This document shows positions 23,302-37,519 of a stretch of 64,000 nt of DNA, piece after piece. This DNA is from Corella eumyota. Lineage: Eukaryota > Chordata > Ascidiacea > Phlebobranchia > Corellidae. Under the pieces are notes generated by a model. The model had not been told where the DNA came from. It ran no database searches and worked only from the letters and a program-made list of their open reading frames with translations. Every line of letters starts with the position of its first letter. Position 1 is the first letter of the stretch. The stretch spans positions 9,336,990 to 9,400,989 of the forward strand of contig OY720102.1 in NCBI GenBank assembly GCA_963082875.1, given 5' to 3'. Made by a program: the position numbers and the translations under genes.

Positions 23302-24335
23302 ACATTTTGCATTACGAAACTCATTAAATTAAAGATATCGTGTGGCGAAATTTCTGATTATAATTGGTATTATGGGTTAGTTGATACAAAACCTTAACTT
23401 ACTTCCTCTTTAAAAAAACGCTAAGCTTACATTATGTAAAAATTTTTTTTTAACTAACATTTGCACATCACAAGGGAAACATAATTTTTCTAGAATATAT
23501 AGATATACCATAAAAACAAAGTTAAAGCACCATTATAAAAATATTTGCAAATATATTTCATTTAAAATTTACAAAAAATATTGCATTAAATGAGTATTTC
23601 CGTTCAACCAGGTGCTGCATTACGAAACTCAATAAACTAAAAATATCGTGTTGTGAAATTTCTAATTATAATTGCTATTATGGGATAGTTGATACAAAAC
23701 TTTGACTTACTTTTTTCAAAAATAAACGCTTAATTTACATTATGTCCCTTTCTGCTTATTAACGTACTAAATTAATATCAAAGTAAAATGTAATAAGGAA
23801 AATCAAAATTTTTATTGTTTATATATTTTCGCTTATTCTCGTTTACTCTTTTATAGGTTAAAAGCTAAACAACTTATAAAAAATATAAATTTTATTTTTT
23901 TGCACTTTAAATGACTTAACTTATTCGTAATAAATAAAGCTCAAACTTTTGTTAGAGAGTCCCAAATTAAGTTAACTTATTCCTATTTTTGCAACCAATT
24001 GTATGTATTATGTTGGCTTATCTGGACATTGTTAATTATATAATTTATTATATTTTAACTATTTTCGTTTTAAAGCACAAAATTTTATTCTATAAGAAAA
24101 TGTTGTCTTTAATTTTTTTTAATGTTTAATAACACATATTAAATTATTTTTTAATTGTTCACGTTTATTTAACGAATTTTGAAAAACAGAGTCGGGTAAA
24201 ATTACCAGTCGGATAATGTGGGGTTATATACATTAAATTTTAGCTTTATTGCTACATAAGTTAAAAAAATTATTTAATATCAAACTATGTATATTTTATT
24301 ATATAATTTTAACACTATTTTAGTATTAAAAATCT

Positions 24336-24407
24336 TGCGTCGACCGGGAGTCGAACCCGGAACTAGTGCTTGGAAGACACCAATGCTAACCGTTACACCA
24401 TCGACGC
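24336..24407 (-). tRNA. tRNA-Gly-TCC: tRNA-Gly(UCC), U31 variant
   Basis: U31-G39 wobble as in unit 8. Otherwise intact. Confidence 0.95.
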
Positions 24408-25555
24408 GTCCAAAAATAGTTATTTAATGAAGGTCTTTAATATGACATAGGATCAATAAAGATAATTCATGGCCTTATAAACTAATCAACTTACGCAAAT
24501 TTGGAATTTCCATTTTAGCGCATTTAAAGAACGAACTTATTCGGATCCGATAATGTTCAAAGTTTTGTTGGAAATTGCTACCATTTTAGAGTATAAATTA
24601 ATATCATTTTTAAAGTTTTTTTATGTACGATACTGTCAGGAAAGGACAACGGTATACTTCTTTGACCTGCCTCAAAAATATAACATTGCATTTATTGTGT
24701 TTCATTATGATCATAAAATAGTAGTTTAAATTCACAATTTATGAAGTAAAGAATTATAGATAAATATTGTAAAATATTCTGCCGCTTATGCGTTTACCTA
24801 TTTTGTTAACTACTGATCTCGCACCAAATTCTGTATATCACAGATTTATTTACAAGATGATTATCAACACAATCGAGCAACCAAACACAACCATTTTTCA
24901 GGCTGTTCACTATGTACCTCCTTAAACAACTCATTTCTTACAGTTTAACTTACAAGTCACGTAATACAGCCCACAGCGGATAAAGTGGGCCCAAGTGACT
25001 AATGGGAGGGGGCAAGTGACTTAGGACAGATAACACGTTACAATAAACATGAAAATGGCAGATTTGTTATGGTATTCCATTGATAAATGTTTGCTACGTT
25101 AAATTTATTGTTTGGTATTGGCTAATTACTTTACCACTAATACATAATTTGGATTCAGACTTGACCTATATTGGTAAGAAGAATATTAGCAATAAATACT
25201 TATTTTATTAAATTAGTTAACTAGTACATACCTGTTACATAAAAGTTTTTTTAAATAATCGGACGAGGGAACTTATTTTTACCCTTTAACTTGGTTACTT
25301 TGGAAAGGTAAGTTACAGTCAAATTTGCAATTCGTAAAGCTGGTAATTCACTTATAATTAAATACTGGTTTCTTTATGACGGTTAAGTTTAAAATAAAAA
25401 GTTAAATTTTTTTTGAATAAATTTAGTTACGTGTTATATCCGTGAACTTCTGAATAAACCTATCTTTATTTTTAACCTGACGTTATGCCAACAATAGTGA
25501 AATTAAAAAGTTGTTTATTTAATTCAAAAATCGTGTTTTAATCATATAAAAATAT

Positions 25556-25671
25556 TGTCAGAAGTGGGATTCGAACCCACGCCTCCATTCGGAGACCAGA
25601 ACACCCATCGCCGCACAACGGCGAAGATTTTATCTTGAGTCTGGCGCCTTAGACCACTCGGCCATCCTGAC
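25556..25671 (-). tRNA. tRNA-Leu-CAA: tRNA-Leu(CAA), intron 25602-25633
   Basis: Intact consensus copy lying among damaged ones. Terminator T5. Confidence 0.97.
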
Positions 25672-26705
25672 ACATTTTGCATTACGAAACTCATTAAATT
25701 AAAGATATCGTGTGGCGAAATTTCTGATTATAATTGGTATTATGGGTTAGTTGATACAAAACCTTAACTTACTTCCTCTTTAAAAAAACGCTAAGCTTAC
25801 ATTATGTAAAAAAATTTTTTTAACTAAGATTTGCACATCACAAAGGAAACATAATTTTTCTAGAATATATAGATATACCATAAAAACAAAGTTAAAGCAC
25901 CATTATAAAAATATTTGCAAATATATTTCATTTAAAATTTACAAAAAATATTGCATTAAATGGGTATTTCCGTTCAACCAGGTGCTGCATTACGAAACTC
26001 AATAAACTAAAAATATCGTGTTGTGAAATTTCTAATTATAATTGCTATTATGGGATAGTTGATACAAAACTTTGACTTACTTTTTTCAAAAATAAACGCT
26101 TAATTTACATTATGTCCCTTTCTGCTTATTAACGTACTAAATTAATATCAAAGTAAAATGTAATAAGAAAAATAAAAATTTTTATTGTTTATATATTTTC
26201 GCTTATTCTCGTTTACTCTTTTATAGGTTAAAAGCTAAACAACTTATAAAAAATATAAATTTTATCTTTTTGCACTTTAAATGACTTAACTTATTCGTAA
26301 TAAATAAAGCTCAAACTTTTGTTAGAGAGTCCCAAATTAAGTTAACTTATTCCCATTTTTGCAACCAATTTTATGTATTATGTTGGCTTATCTGGACATT
26401 GTTAATTATATAATTTATTATATTTTAACTATTTTCGTTTTAAAGCACAAAATTTTAATCTATAAGAAAATGTTTCCTTTAATTTTTTTTAATGTTTAAT
26501 AACACATATTAAATTATTTTTTAATTGTTCACGTTTATTTAACGAATTTTAAAAAACAGAGTCGGGTAAAATTACCAGTCGGATAATGTGGGGTTATATA
26601 CATTAAATTTTAGCTTTATTGCTACATAAGTTAAAAAAATTATTTAATATCAAACTATGTATATTTTATTATATAATTTTAACACTATTTTAGTATTAAA
26701 AATCT

Positions 26706-26777
26706 TGCGTCGACCGGGAGTCGAACCCGGAACTAGTGCTTGGAAGACACCAATGCTAACCGTTACACCATCGACGC
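26706..26777 (-). tRNA. tRNA-Gly-TCC: tRNA-Gly(UCC), U31 variant
   Basis: U31-G39 wobble; otherwise intact. Confidence 0.95.
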
Positions 26778-27925
26778 GTCCAAAAATAGTTATTTAATGA
26801 AGGTCTTTAATATGACATAGGATCAATAAAGATAATTCATGGCCTTATAAACTAATCAACTTACGCAAATTTGGAATTTCCATTTTAGCGCATTTAAAGA
26901 ACGAACTTATTCGGATCCGATAATGTTCAAAGTTTTGTTGGAAATTGCTACCATTTTAGAGTATAAATTAATATCATTTTTAAAGTTTTTTTATGTACGA
27001 TACTGTCAGAAAAGGACAACGGTATACTTCTTTGACCTGCCTCAAAAATATAACATTGCATTTATTGTGTTTCATTATGATCATAAAATAGTAGTTTAAA
27101 TTCACAATTTATGAAGTAAAGAATTATAGATAAATATTGTAAAATATTCTGCCGCTTATGCGTTTACCTATTTTGTTAACTACTGATCTCGCACCAAATT
27201 CTGTATATCACAGATTTATTTACAAGATGATTATCAACACAATCGAGCAACCAAACACAACCATTTTTCAGGCTGTTCACTATGTACCTCCTTAAACAAC
27301 TCATTTCTTACAGTTTAACTTACAAGTCACGTAATACAGCCCACAGCGGATAAAGTGGGCCCAAGTGACTAATGGGAGGGGGCAAGTGACTTAGGACAGA
27401 TAACACGTTACAATAAACATGAAAATGGCAGATTTGTTATGGTATTCCATTGATAAATGTTTGCTACGTTAAATTTATTGTTTGGTATTGGCTAATTACT
27501 TTACCACTAATACATAATTTGGATTCAGACTTGACCTATATTGGTAAGAAGAATATTAGCAATAAATACTTATTTTATTAAATTAGTTAACTAGTACATA
27601 CCTGTTACATAAAAGTTTTTTTAAATAATCGGACGAGGGAACTTATTTTTACCCTTTAACTTGGTTACTTTGGAAAGGTAAGTTACAGTCAAATTTGCAA
27701 TTCGTAAAGCTGGTAATTCACTTATAATTAAATACTGGTTTCTTTATGACGGTTAAGTTTAAAATAAAAAGTTAAATTTTTTTTGAATAAATTTAGTTAC
27801 GTGTTATATCTGTGAACTTCTGAATAAACCTATCTTTATTTTTAACCTGACGTTATGCCAACAATAGTGAAATTAAAAAGTTGTTTATTTAATTCAAAAA
27901 TCGTGTTTTAATCATATAAAAATAT

Positions 27926-28041
27926 TGTCAGAAGTGGGATTCGAACCCACGCCTCCATTCGGAGACCAGAACACCCATCGCCGCACAACGGCGAAGATTT
28001 TATCTTGAGTCTGGCGCCTTAGACCACTCGGCCATCCTAAC
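27926..28041 (-). tRNA. tRNA-Leu-CAA: tRNA-Leu(CAA), intron 27972-28003
   Basis: Consensus T loop and boxes. T at position 3 gives a U3-G70 wobble in the acceptor stem, a step shared with the damaged class. Probably functional. Confidence 0.96.
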
Positions 28042-29075
28042 ACATTTTGCATTACGAAACTCATTAAATTAAAGATATCGTGTGGCGAAATTTCTGATTA
28101 TAATTGGTATTATGGGTTAGTTGATACAAAACCTTAACTTACTTCCTCTTTAAAAAAACGCTAAGCTTACATTATGTAAAAATTTTTTTTTAACTAACAT
28201 TTGCACATCACAAGGGAAACATAATTTTTCTAGAATATATAGATATACCATAAAAACAAAGTTAAAGCACCATTATAAAAATATTTGCAAATATATTTCA
28301 TTTAAAATTTACAAAAAATATTGCATTAAATGGGTATTTCCGTTCAACCAGGTGCTGCATTACGAAACTCAATAAACTAAAAATATCGTGTTGTGAAATT
28401 TCTAATTATAATTGCTATTATGGGATAGTTGATACAAAACTTTGACTTACTTTTTTCAAAAATAAACGCTTAATTTACATTATGTCCCTTTCTGCTTATT
28501 AACGTACTAAATTAATATCAAAGTAAAATGTAATAAGGAAAATCAAAATTTTTATTGTTTATATATTTTCGCTTATTCTCGTTTACTCTTTTATAGGTTA
28601 AAAGCTAAACAACTTATAAAAAATATAAATTTTATTTTTTTGCACTTTAAATGACTTAACTTATTCGTAATAAATAAAGCTCAAACTTTTGTTAGAGAGT
28701 CCCAAATTAAGTTAACTTATTCCTATTTTTGCAACCAATTGTATGTATTATGTTGGCTTATCTGGACATTGTTAATTATATAATTTATTATATTTTAACT
28801 ATTTTCGTTTTAAAGCACAAAATTTTATTCTATAAGAAAATGTTGTCTTTAATTTTTTTTAATGTTTAATAACACATATTAAATTATTTTTTAATTGTTC
28901 ACGTTTATTTAACGAATTTTGAAAAACAGAGTCGGGTAAAATTACCAGTCGGATAATGTGGGGTTATATACATTAAATTTTAGCTTTATTGCTACATAAG
29001 TTAAAAAACTTATTTAATATCAAACTATGTATATTTTATTATATAATTTTACCACTATTTTAGTATTAAAAATCT

Positions 29076-29147
29076 TGCGTCGACCGGGAGTCGAACCCGG
29101 AACTAGTGCTTGGAAGACACCAATGCTAACCGTTACACCATCGACGC
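29076..29147 (-). tRNA. tRNA-Gly-TCC: tRNA-Gly(UCC), U31 variant
   Basis: U31-G39 wobble; otherwise intact. Confidence 0.95.
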
Positions 29148-30295
29148 GTCCAAAAATAGTTATTTAATGAAGGTCTTTAATATGACATAGGATGAATAAA
29201 GATAATTCATGGCCTTATAAACTAATCAACTTACGCAAATTTGGAATTTCCATTTTAGCGCATTTAAAGAACGAACTTATTCGGATCCGATAATGTTCAA
29301 AGTTTTGTTGGAAATTGCTACCATTTTAGAGTATAAATTAATATCATTTTTAAAGTTTTTTTATGTACGATACTGTCAGAAAAGGACAACGGTATATTTC
29401 TTTGACCTGCCTCAAAAATATAACATTGCATTTATTGTGTTTCATTATGATCATAAAATAGTAGTTTAAATTCACAATTTATGAAGTAAAGAATTATAGA
29501 TAAATATTGTAAAATATTCTGCCGCTTATGCGTTTACCTATTTTGTTAACTACTGATCTCGCACCAAATTCTGTATATCACAGATTTATTTACAAAATGA
29601 TTATCAACACAATCGAGCAACCAAACACAACCATTTTTCAGGCTGTTCACTATGTACCTCCTTAAACAACTCATTTCTTACAGTTTAACTTACAAGTCAC
29701 GTAATACAGCCCACAGCGGATAAAGTGGGCCCAAGTGACTAATGGGAGGGGGCAAGTGACTTAGGACAGATAACACGTTACAATAAACATGAAAATGGCA
29801 GATTTGTTATGGTATTCCATTGATAAATGTTTGCTACGTTAAATTTATTGTTTGGTATTGGCTAATTACTTTACCACTAATACATAATTTGGATTCAGAC
29901 TTGACCTATATTGGTAAGAAGAATATTAGCAATAAATACTTATTTTATTAAATTAGTTAACTAGTACATACCTGTTACATAAAAGTTTTTTTAAATAATC
30001 GGACGAGGGAACTTATTTTTACCCTTTAACTTGGTTACTTTGGAAAGGTAAGTTACAGTCAAATTTGCAATTCGTAAAGCTGGTAATTCACTTATAATTA
30101 AATACTGGTTTCTTTATGACGGTTAAGTTTAAAATAAAAAGTTAAATTTTTTTTGAATAAATTTAGTTACGTGTTATATCTGTGAACTTCTGAATAAACC
30201 TATCTTTATTTTTAACCTGACGTTATGCCAACAATAGTGAAATTAAAAAGTTGTTTATTTAATTCAAAAATCGTGTTTTAATCATATAAAAATAT

Positions 30296-30411
30296 TGTCA
30301 GAAGTGGGAAGCAAACCCACGCCTCCATTCGGAGACCAGAACACCCATCGCCGCACAACGGCGAAGATTTTATCTTGAGTCTGGCGCCTTAGACCACTCG
30401 GCTATCCTAAC
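30296..30411 (-). tRNA. tRNA-Leu-CAA: tRNA-Leu(CAA), damaged T loop; intron 30342-30373
   Basis: Same changes as unit 9: T56, C58, T59, A9 and U3-G70. Probably inactive; anticodon and intron are kept. Confidence 0.88.
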
Positions 30412-31444
30412 ACATTTTGCATTACGAAACTCATTAAATTAAAGATATCGTGTGGCGAAATTTCTGATTATAATTGGTATTATGGGTTAGTTGATACAAA
30501 ACCTTAACTTACTTCTTCTTTAAAAAAACGCTAAGCTTACATTATGTAAAAATTTTTTTTTAACTAACATTTGCACATCACAAGGGAAACATAATTTTTC
30601 TAGAATATATAGATATACCATAAAAACAAAGTTAAAGCACCATTATAAAAATATTTGCAAATATATTTCATTTAAAATTTACAAAAAATATTGCATTAAA
30701 TGAGTATTTCCGTTCAACCAGGTGCTGCATTACGAAACTCAATAAACTAAAAATATCGTGTTGTGAAATTTCTAATTATAATTGCTATTATGGGATAGTT
30801 GATACAAAACTTTGACTTACTTTTTTCAAAAATAAACGCTTAATTTACATTATGTCCCTTTCTGCTTATTAACGTACTAAATTAATATCAAAGTAAAATG
30901 TAATAAGGAAAATCAAAATTTTTATTGTTTATATATTTTCGCTTATTCTCGTTTACTCTTTTATAGGTTAAAAGCTAAACAACTTATAAAAAATATAAAT
31001 TTTATTTTTTTGCACTTTAAATGACTTAACTTATTCGTAATAAATAAAGCTCAAACTTTTGTTAGAGAGTCCCAAATTAAGTTAACTTATTCCCATTTTT
31101 GCAACCAATTGTATGTATTATGTTGGCTTATCTGGACATTGTTAATTATATAATTTATTATATTTTAACTATTTTCGTTTTAAAGCACAAAATTTTATTC
31201 TATAAGAAAATGTTGTCTTTAATTTTTTTTAATGTTTAATAACACATATTAAATTATTTTTTAATTGTTCACGTTTATTTAACGAATTTTGAAAAACAGA
31301 GTCGGGTAAAATTACCAGTCGGATAATGTGGGGTTATATACATTAAATTTTAGCCTTATTGCTACATAAGTTAAAAAATTATTTAATATGAAACTATGTA
31401 TATTTTATTATATAATTTTAACACTATTTTAGTATTAAAAATCT

Positions 31445-31516
31445 TGCGTCGACCGGGAGTCGAACCCGGAACTAGTGCTTGGAAGGCACCAATGCTAACC
31501 GTTACACCATCGACGC
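31445..31516 (-). tRNA. tRNA-Gly-TCC: tRNA-Gly(UCC)
   Basis: Reference form with the GTACAATAAC flank. Confidence 0.97.
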
Positions 31517-32664
31517 GTACAATAACAGTTATTTAATGAAGCTCTTTAATATGACATAGGATCAATAAAGATAATTCATGGCCTTATAAACTAATCAACT
31601 TACGCAAATTTGGAATTTCTATTTTAGCGCATTTAAAGAACGAACTTATTCGGATCCGATAATGTTCAAAGTTTTGTTGGAAATTGCTACCATTTTAGAG
31701 TATAAATTAATATCATTTTTAAAGTTTTTTTATGTACGATACTGTCAGAAAAGGACAACGGTATACTTCTTTGACCTGCCTCAAAAATATAACATTGCAT
31801 TTATTGTGTTTCATTATGATCATAAAATAGTAGTTTAAATTCACAATTTATGAAGTAAAGAATTATAGATAAATATTGTAAAATATTCTGCCGCTTATGC
31901 GTTTACCTATTTTGTTAACTACTGATCTCGCACCAAATTCTGTATATCACAGATTTATTTACAAGATGATTATCAACACAATCGAGCAACCAAACACAAC
32001 CATTTTTCAGGCTGTTCACTATGTACCTCCTTAAACAACTCATTTCTTACAGTTTAACTTACAAGTCACGTAATACAGCCCACAGCGGATAAAGTGGGCC
32101 CAAGTGACTAATGGGAGGGGGCAAGTGACTTAGGACAGATAACACGTTACAATAAACATGAAAATGGCAGATTTGTTATGGTATTCCATTGATAAATGTT
32201 TGCTACGTTAAATTTATTGTTTGGTATTGGCTAATTACTTTACCACTAATACATAATTTGGATTCAGACTTGACCTATATTGGTAAGAAGAATATTAGCA
32301 ATAAATACTTATTTTATTAAATTAGTTAACTAGTACATACCTGTTACATAAAAGTTTTTTTAAATAATCGGACGAGGGAACTTATTTTTACCCTTTAACT
32401 TGGTTACTTTGGAAAGGTAAGTTACAGTCAAATTTGCAATTCGTAAAGCTGGTAATTCACTTATAATTAAATACTGGTTTCTTTATGACGGTTAAGTTTA
32501 AAATAAAAAGTTAAATTTTTTTTGAATAAATTTAGTTACGTGTTATATTTGTGAACTTCTGAATAAACCTATCTTTATTTTTAACCTGACGTTATGCCAA
32601 CAATAGTGAAATTAAAAAGTTGTTTATTTAATTCAAAAATCGTGTTTTAATCATATAAAAATAT

Positions 32665-32780
32665 TGTCAGAAGTGGGAAGCGAACCCACGCCTCCATTCG
32701 GAGACCAGAACACCCATCGCCGCACAACGGCGAAGATTTTATCTTGAGTCTGGCGCCTTAGACCACTCGGACATCCTAAC
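32665..32780 (-). tRNA. tRNA-Leu-CAA: tRNA-Leu(CAA), damaged A and B boxes; intron 32711-32742
   Basis: Same changes as unit 10: C58, T59, T10 and U3-G70. Probably inactive. Confidence 0.87.
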
Positions 32781-33814
32781 ACATTTTGCATTACGAAACT
32801 CATTAAATTAAAGATATCGTGTGGCGAAATTTCTGATTATAATTGGTATTATGGGTTAGTTGATACAAAACCTTAACTTACTTCCTCTTTAAAAAAACGC
32901 TAAGCTTACATTATGTAAAAATTTTTTTTTAACTAACATTTGCACATCACAAGGGAAACATAATTTTTCTAGAATATATAGATATACCATAAAAACAAAG
33001 TTAAAGCACCATTATAAAAATATTTGCAAATATATTTCATTTAAAATTTACAAAAAATATTGCATTAAATGAGTATTTCCGTTCAACCAGGTGCTGCATT
33101 ACGAAACTCAATAAACTAAAAATATCGTGTTGTGAAATTTCTAATTATAATTGCTATTATGGGATAGTTGATACAAAACTTTGACTTACTTTTTTCAAAA
33201 ATAAACGCTTAATTTACATTATGTCCCTTTCTGCTTATTAACGTACTAAATTAATATCAAAGTAAAATGTAATAAGGAAAATCAAAATTTTTATTGTTTA
33301 TATATTTTCGCTTATTCTCGTTTACTCTTTTATAGGTTAAAAGCTAAACAACTTATAAAAAATATAAATTTTATTTTTTTGCACTTTAAATGACTTAACT
33401 TATTCGTAATAAATAAAGCTCAAACTTTTGTTAGAGAGTCCCAAATTAAGTTAACTTATTCCTATTTTTGCAACCAATTGTATGTATTATGTTGGCTTAT
33501 CTGGACATTGTTAATTATATAATTTATTATATTTTAACTATTTTCGTTTTAAAGCACAAAATTTTATTCTATAAGAAAATGTTGTCTTTAATTTTTTTTA
33601 ATGTTTAATAACACATATTAAATTATTTTTTAATTGTTCACGTTTATTTAACGAATTTTGAAAAACAGAGTCGGGTAAAATTACCAGTCGGATAATGTGG
33701 GGTTATATACATTAAATTTTAGCTTTATTGCTACATAAGTTAAAAAAATTATTTAATATCAAACTATGTATATTTTATTATATAATTTTAACACTATTTT
33801 AGTATTAAAAATCT

Positions 33815-33886
33815 TGCGTCGACCGGGAGTCGAACCCGGAACTAGTGCTTGGAAGACACCAATGCTAACCGTTACACCATCGACGC
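33815..33886 (-). tRNA. tRNA-Gly-TCC: tRNA-Gly(UCC), U31 variant
   Basis: U31-G39 wobble; otherwise intact. Confidence 0.95.
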
Positions 33887-35034
33887 GTCCAAAAATAGTT
33901 ATTTAATGAAGGTCTTTAATATGACATAGGATCAATAAAGATAATTCATGGCCTTATAAACTAATCAACTTACGCAAATTTGGAATTTCCATTTTAGCGC
34001 ATTTAAAGAACGAACTTATTCGGATCCGATAATGTTCAAAGTTTTGTTGGAAATTGCTACCATTTTAGAGTATAAATTAATATCATTTTTAAAGTTTTTT
34101 TATGTACGATACTGTCAGAAAAGGACAACGGTATACTTCTTTGACCTGCCTCAAAAATATAACATTGCATTTATTGTGTTTCATTATGATCATAAAATAG
34201 TAGTTTAAATTCACAATTTATGAAGTAAAGAATTATAGATAAATATTGTAAAATATTCTGCCGCTTATGCGTTTACCTATTTTGTTAACTACTGATCTCG
34301 CACCAAATTCTGTATATCACAGATTTATTTACAAGATGATTATCAACACAATCGAGCAACCAAACACAACCATTTTTCAGGCTGTTCACTATGTACCTCC
34401 TTAAACAACTCATTTCTTACAGTTTAACTTACAAGTCACGTAATACAGCCCACAGCGGATAAAGTGGGCCCAAGTGACTAATGGGAGGGGGCAAGTGACT
34501 TAGGACAGATAACACGTTACAATAAACATGAAAATGGCAGATTTGTTATGGTATTCCATTGATAAATGTTTGCTACGTTAAATTTATTGTTTGGTATTGG
34601 CTAATTACTTTACCACTAATACATAATTTGGATTCAGACTTGACCTATATTGGTAAGAAGAATATTAGCAATAAATACTTATTTTATTAAATTAGTTAAC
34701 TAGTACATACCTGTTACATAAAAGTTTTTTTAAATAATCGGACGAGGGAACTTATTTTTACCCTTTAACTTGGTTACTTTGGAAAGGTAAGTTACAGTCA
34801 AATTTGCAATTCGTAAAGCTGGTAATTCACTTATAATTAAATACTGGTTTCTTTATGACGGTTAAGTTTAAAATAAAAAGTTAAATTTTTTTTGAATAAA
34901 TTTAGTTACGTGTTATATTTGTGAACTTCTGAATAAACCTATCTTTATTTTTAACCTGACGTTATGCCAACAATAGTGAAATTAAAAAGTTGTTTATTTA
35001 ATTCAAAAATCGTGTTTTAATCATATAAAAATAT

Positions 35035-35150
35035 TGTCAGAAGTGGGAAGCGAACCCACGCCTCCATTCGGAGACCAGAACACCCATCGCCGCACAACGG
35101 CGAAGATTTTATCTTGAGTCTGGCGCCTTAGACCACTCGGCTATCCTAAC
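35035..35150 (-). tRNA. tRNA-Leu-CAA: tRNA-Leu(CAA), damaged T loop; intron 35081-35112
   Basis: C58 and T59 in the T loop, A9 and U3-G70; C56 and G10 are normal. Loss of A58 makes it a likely pseudogene. Confidence 0.88.
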
Positions 35151-36183
35151 ACATTTTGCATTACGAAACTCATTAAATTAAAGATATCGTGTGGCGAAAT
35201 TTCTGATTATAATTGGTATTATGGGTTAGTTGATACAAAACCTTAACTTACTTCCTCTTTAAAAAAACGCTAAGCTTACATTATGTAAAAATTTTTTTTT
35301 AACTAACATTTGCACATCACAAGGGAAACATAATTTTTCTAGAATATATAGATATACCATAAAAACAAAGTTAAAGCACCATTATAAAAATATTTGCAAA
35401 TATATTTCATTTAAAATTTACAAAAAATATTGCATTAAATGGGTATTTCCGTTCAACCAGGTGCTGCATTACGAAACTCAATAAACTAAAAATATCGTGT
35501 TGTGAAATTTCTAATTATAATTGCTATTATGGGATAGTTGATACAAAACTTTGACTTACTTTTTTCAAAAATAAACGCTTAATTTACATTATGTCCCTTT
35601 CTGCTTATTAACGTACTAAATTAATATCAAAGTAAAATGTAATAAGGAAAATCAAAATTTTTATTGTTTATATATTTTCGCTTATTCTCGTTTACTCTTT
35701 TATAGGTTAAAAGCTAAACAACTTATAAAAAATATAAATTTTATTTTTTTGCACTTTAAATGACTTAACTTATTCGTAATAAATAAAGCTCAAACTTTTG
35801 TTAGAGAGTCCCAAATTAAGTTAACTTATTCCCATTTTTGCAACCAATTGTATGTATTATGTTGGCTTATCTGGACATTGTTAATTATATAATTTATTAT
35901 ATTTTAACTATTTTCGTTTTAAAGCACAAAATTTTATTCTATAAGAAAATGTTGTCTTTAATTTTTTTTAATGTTTAATAACACATATTAAATTATTTTT
36001 TAATTGTTCACGTTTATTTAACGAATTTTGAAAAACAGAGTCGGGTAAAATTACCAGTCGGATAATGTGGGGTTATATACATTAAATTTTAGCCTTATTG
36101 CTACATAAGTTAAAAAATTATTTAATATGAAACTATGTATATTTTATTATATAATTTTAACACTATTTTAGTATTAAAAATCT

Positions 36184-36255
36184 TGCGTCGACCGGGAGTC
36201 GAACCCGGAACTAGTGCTTGGAAGGCACCAATGCTAACCGTTACACCATCGACGC
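36184..36255 (-). tRNA. tRNA-Gly-TCC: tRNA-Gly(UCC)
   Basis: Reference form with the GTACAATAAC flank. Confidence 0.97.
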
Positions 36256-37403
36256 GTACAATAACAGTTATTTAATGAAGCTCTTTAATATGACATAGGA
36301 TCAATAAAGATAATTCATGGCCTTATAAACAAATCAACTTACGCAAATTTGGAATTTCCATTTTAGCGCATTTAAAGAACGAACTTATTCGGATCCGATA
36401 ATGTTCAAAGTTTTGTTGGAAATTGCTACCATTTTAGAGTATAAATTAATATCATTTTTAAAGTTTTTTTATGTACGATACTGTCAGAAAAGGACAACGG
36501 TATATTTCTTTGACCTGCCTCAAAAATATAACATTGCATTTATTGTGTTTCATTATGATCATAAAATAGTAGTTTAAATTCACAATTTATGAAGTAAAGA
36601 ATTATAGATAAATATTGTAAAATATTCTGCCGCTTATGCGTTTACCTATTTTGTTAACTACTGATCTCGCACCAAATTCTGTATATCACAGATTTATTTA
36701 CAAAATGATTATCAACACAATCGAGCAACCAAACACAACCATTTTTCAGGCTGTTCACTATGTACCTCCTTAAACAACTCATTTCTTACAGTTTAACTTA
36801 CAAGTCACGTAATACAGCCCACAGCGGATAAAGTGGGCCCAAGTGACTAATGGGAGGGGGCAAGTGACTTAGGACAGATAACACGTTACAATAAACATGA
36901 AAATGGCAGATTTGTTATGGTATTCCATTGATAAATGTTTGCTACGTTAAATTTATTGTTTGGTATTGGCTAATTACTTTACCACTAATACATAATTTGG
37001 ATTCAGACTTGACCTATATTGGTAAGAAGAATATTAGCAATAAATACTTATTTTATTAAATTAGTTAACTAGTACATACCTGTTACATAAAAGTTTTTTT
37101 AAATAATCGGACGAGGGAACTTATTTTTACCCTTTAACTTGGTTACTTTGGAAAGGTAAGTTACAGTCAAATTTGCAATTCGTAAAGCTGGTAATTCACT
37201 TATAATTAAATACTGGTTTCTTTATGACGGTTAAGTTTAAAATAAAAAGTTAAATTTTTTTTGAATAAATTTAGTTACGTGTTATATCTGTGAACTTCTG
37301 AATAAACCTATCTTTATTTTTAACCTGACGTTATGCCAACAATAGTGAAATTAAAAAGTTGTTTATTTAATTCAAAAATCGTGTTTTAATCATATAAAAA
37401 TAT

Positions 37404-37519
37404 TGTCAGAAGTGGGAAGCAAACCCACGCCTCCATTCGGAGACCAGAACACCCATCGCCGCACAACGGCGAAGATTTTATCTTGAGTCTGGCGCCTTAG
37501 ACCACTCGGCTATCCTAAC
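37404..37519 (-). tRNA. tRNA-Leu-CAA: tRNA-Leu(CAA), damaged T loop; intron 37450-37481
   Basis: Same changes as units 9 and 13: T56, C58, T59, A9 and U3-G70. Probably inactive. Confidence 0.88.

Larger units (their letters stand above)
22716..25085 (-). repeat. Unit 10 (short, Leu-Gly)
   Basis: Short unit of 2,370 bp, junction at 23745/23746. It matches units 14 and 17 in its Leu and Gly variants. Confidence 0.95.
25086..27455 (-). repeat. Unit 11 (short, Leu-Gly)
   Basis: Short unit of 2,370 bp, junction at 26115/26116. It follows unit 8 closely (TAACTAAGATTTGC, TTTTATCTTTTTGC), an apparent copy three units on. Confidence 0.95.
27456..29825 (-). repeat. Unit 12 (short, Leu-Gly)
   Basis: Short unit of 2,370 bp, junction at 28485/28486. 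Units 12-14 broadly repeat units 8-10 at a distance of 9,479 bp, but the Leu acceptor and mid-unit spacer of unit 12 resemble unit 10, so it is a mosaic. Confidence 0.95.
29826..32194 (-). repeat. Unit 13 (short, Leu-Gly)
   Basis: Short unit of 2,369 bp, junction at 30855/30856. First member of a three-unit block (13-15) repeated as units 16-18 at 7,108 bp. Its tail reverts to the common form (GAAGTAAAG), unlike units 9 and 16. Confidence 0.95.
32195..34564 (-). repeat. Unit 14 (short, Leu-Gly)
   Basis: Short unit of 2,370 bp, junction at 33224/33225. Counterpart of units 10 and 17. Confidence 0.95.
34565..36933 (-). repeat. Unit 15 (short, Leu-Gly)
   Basis: Short unit of 2,369 bp, junction at 35594/35595. 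Third member of the 13-15 block; counterpart of unit 18, though their tails differ (GGTATATTTC here). Confidence 0.95.
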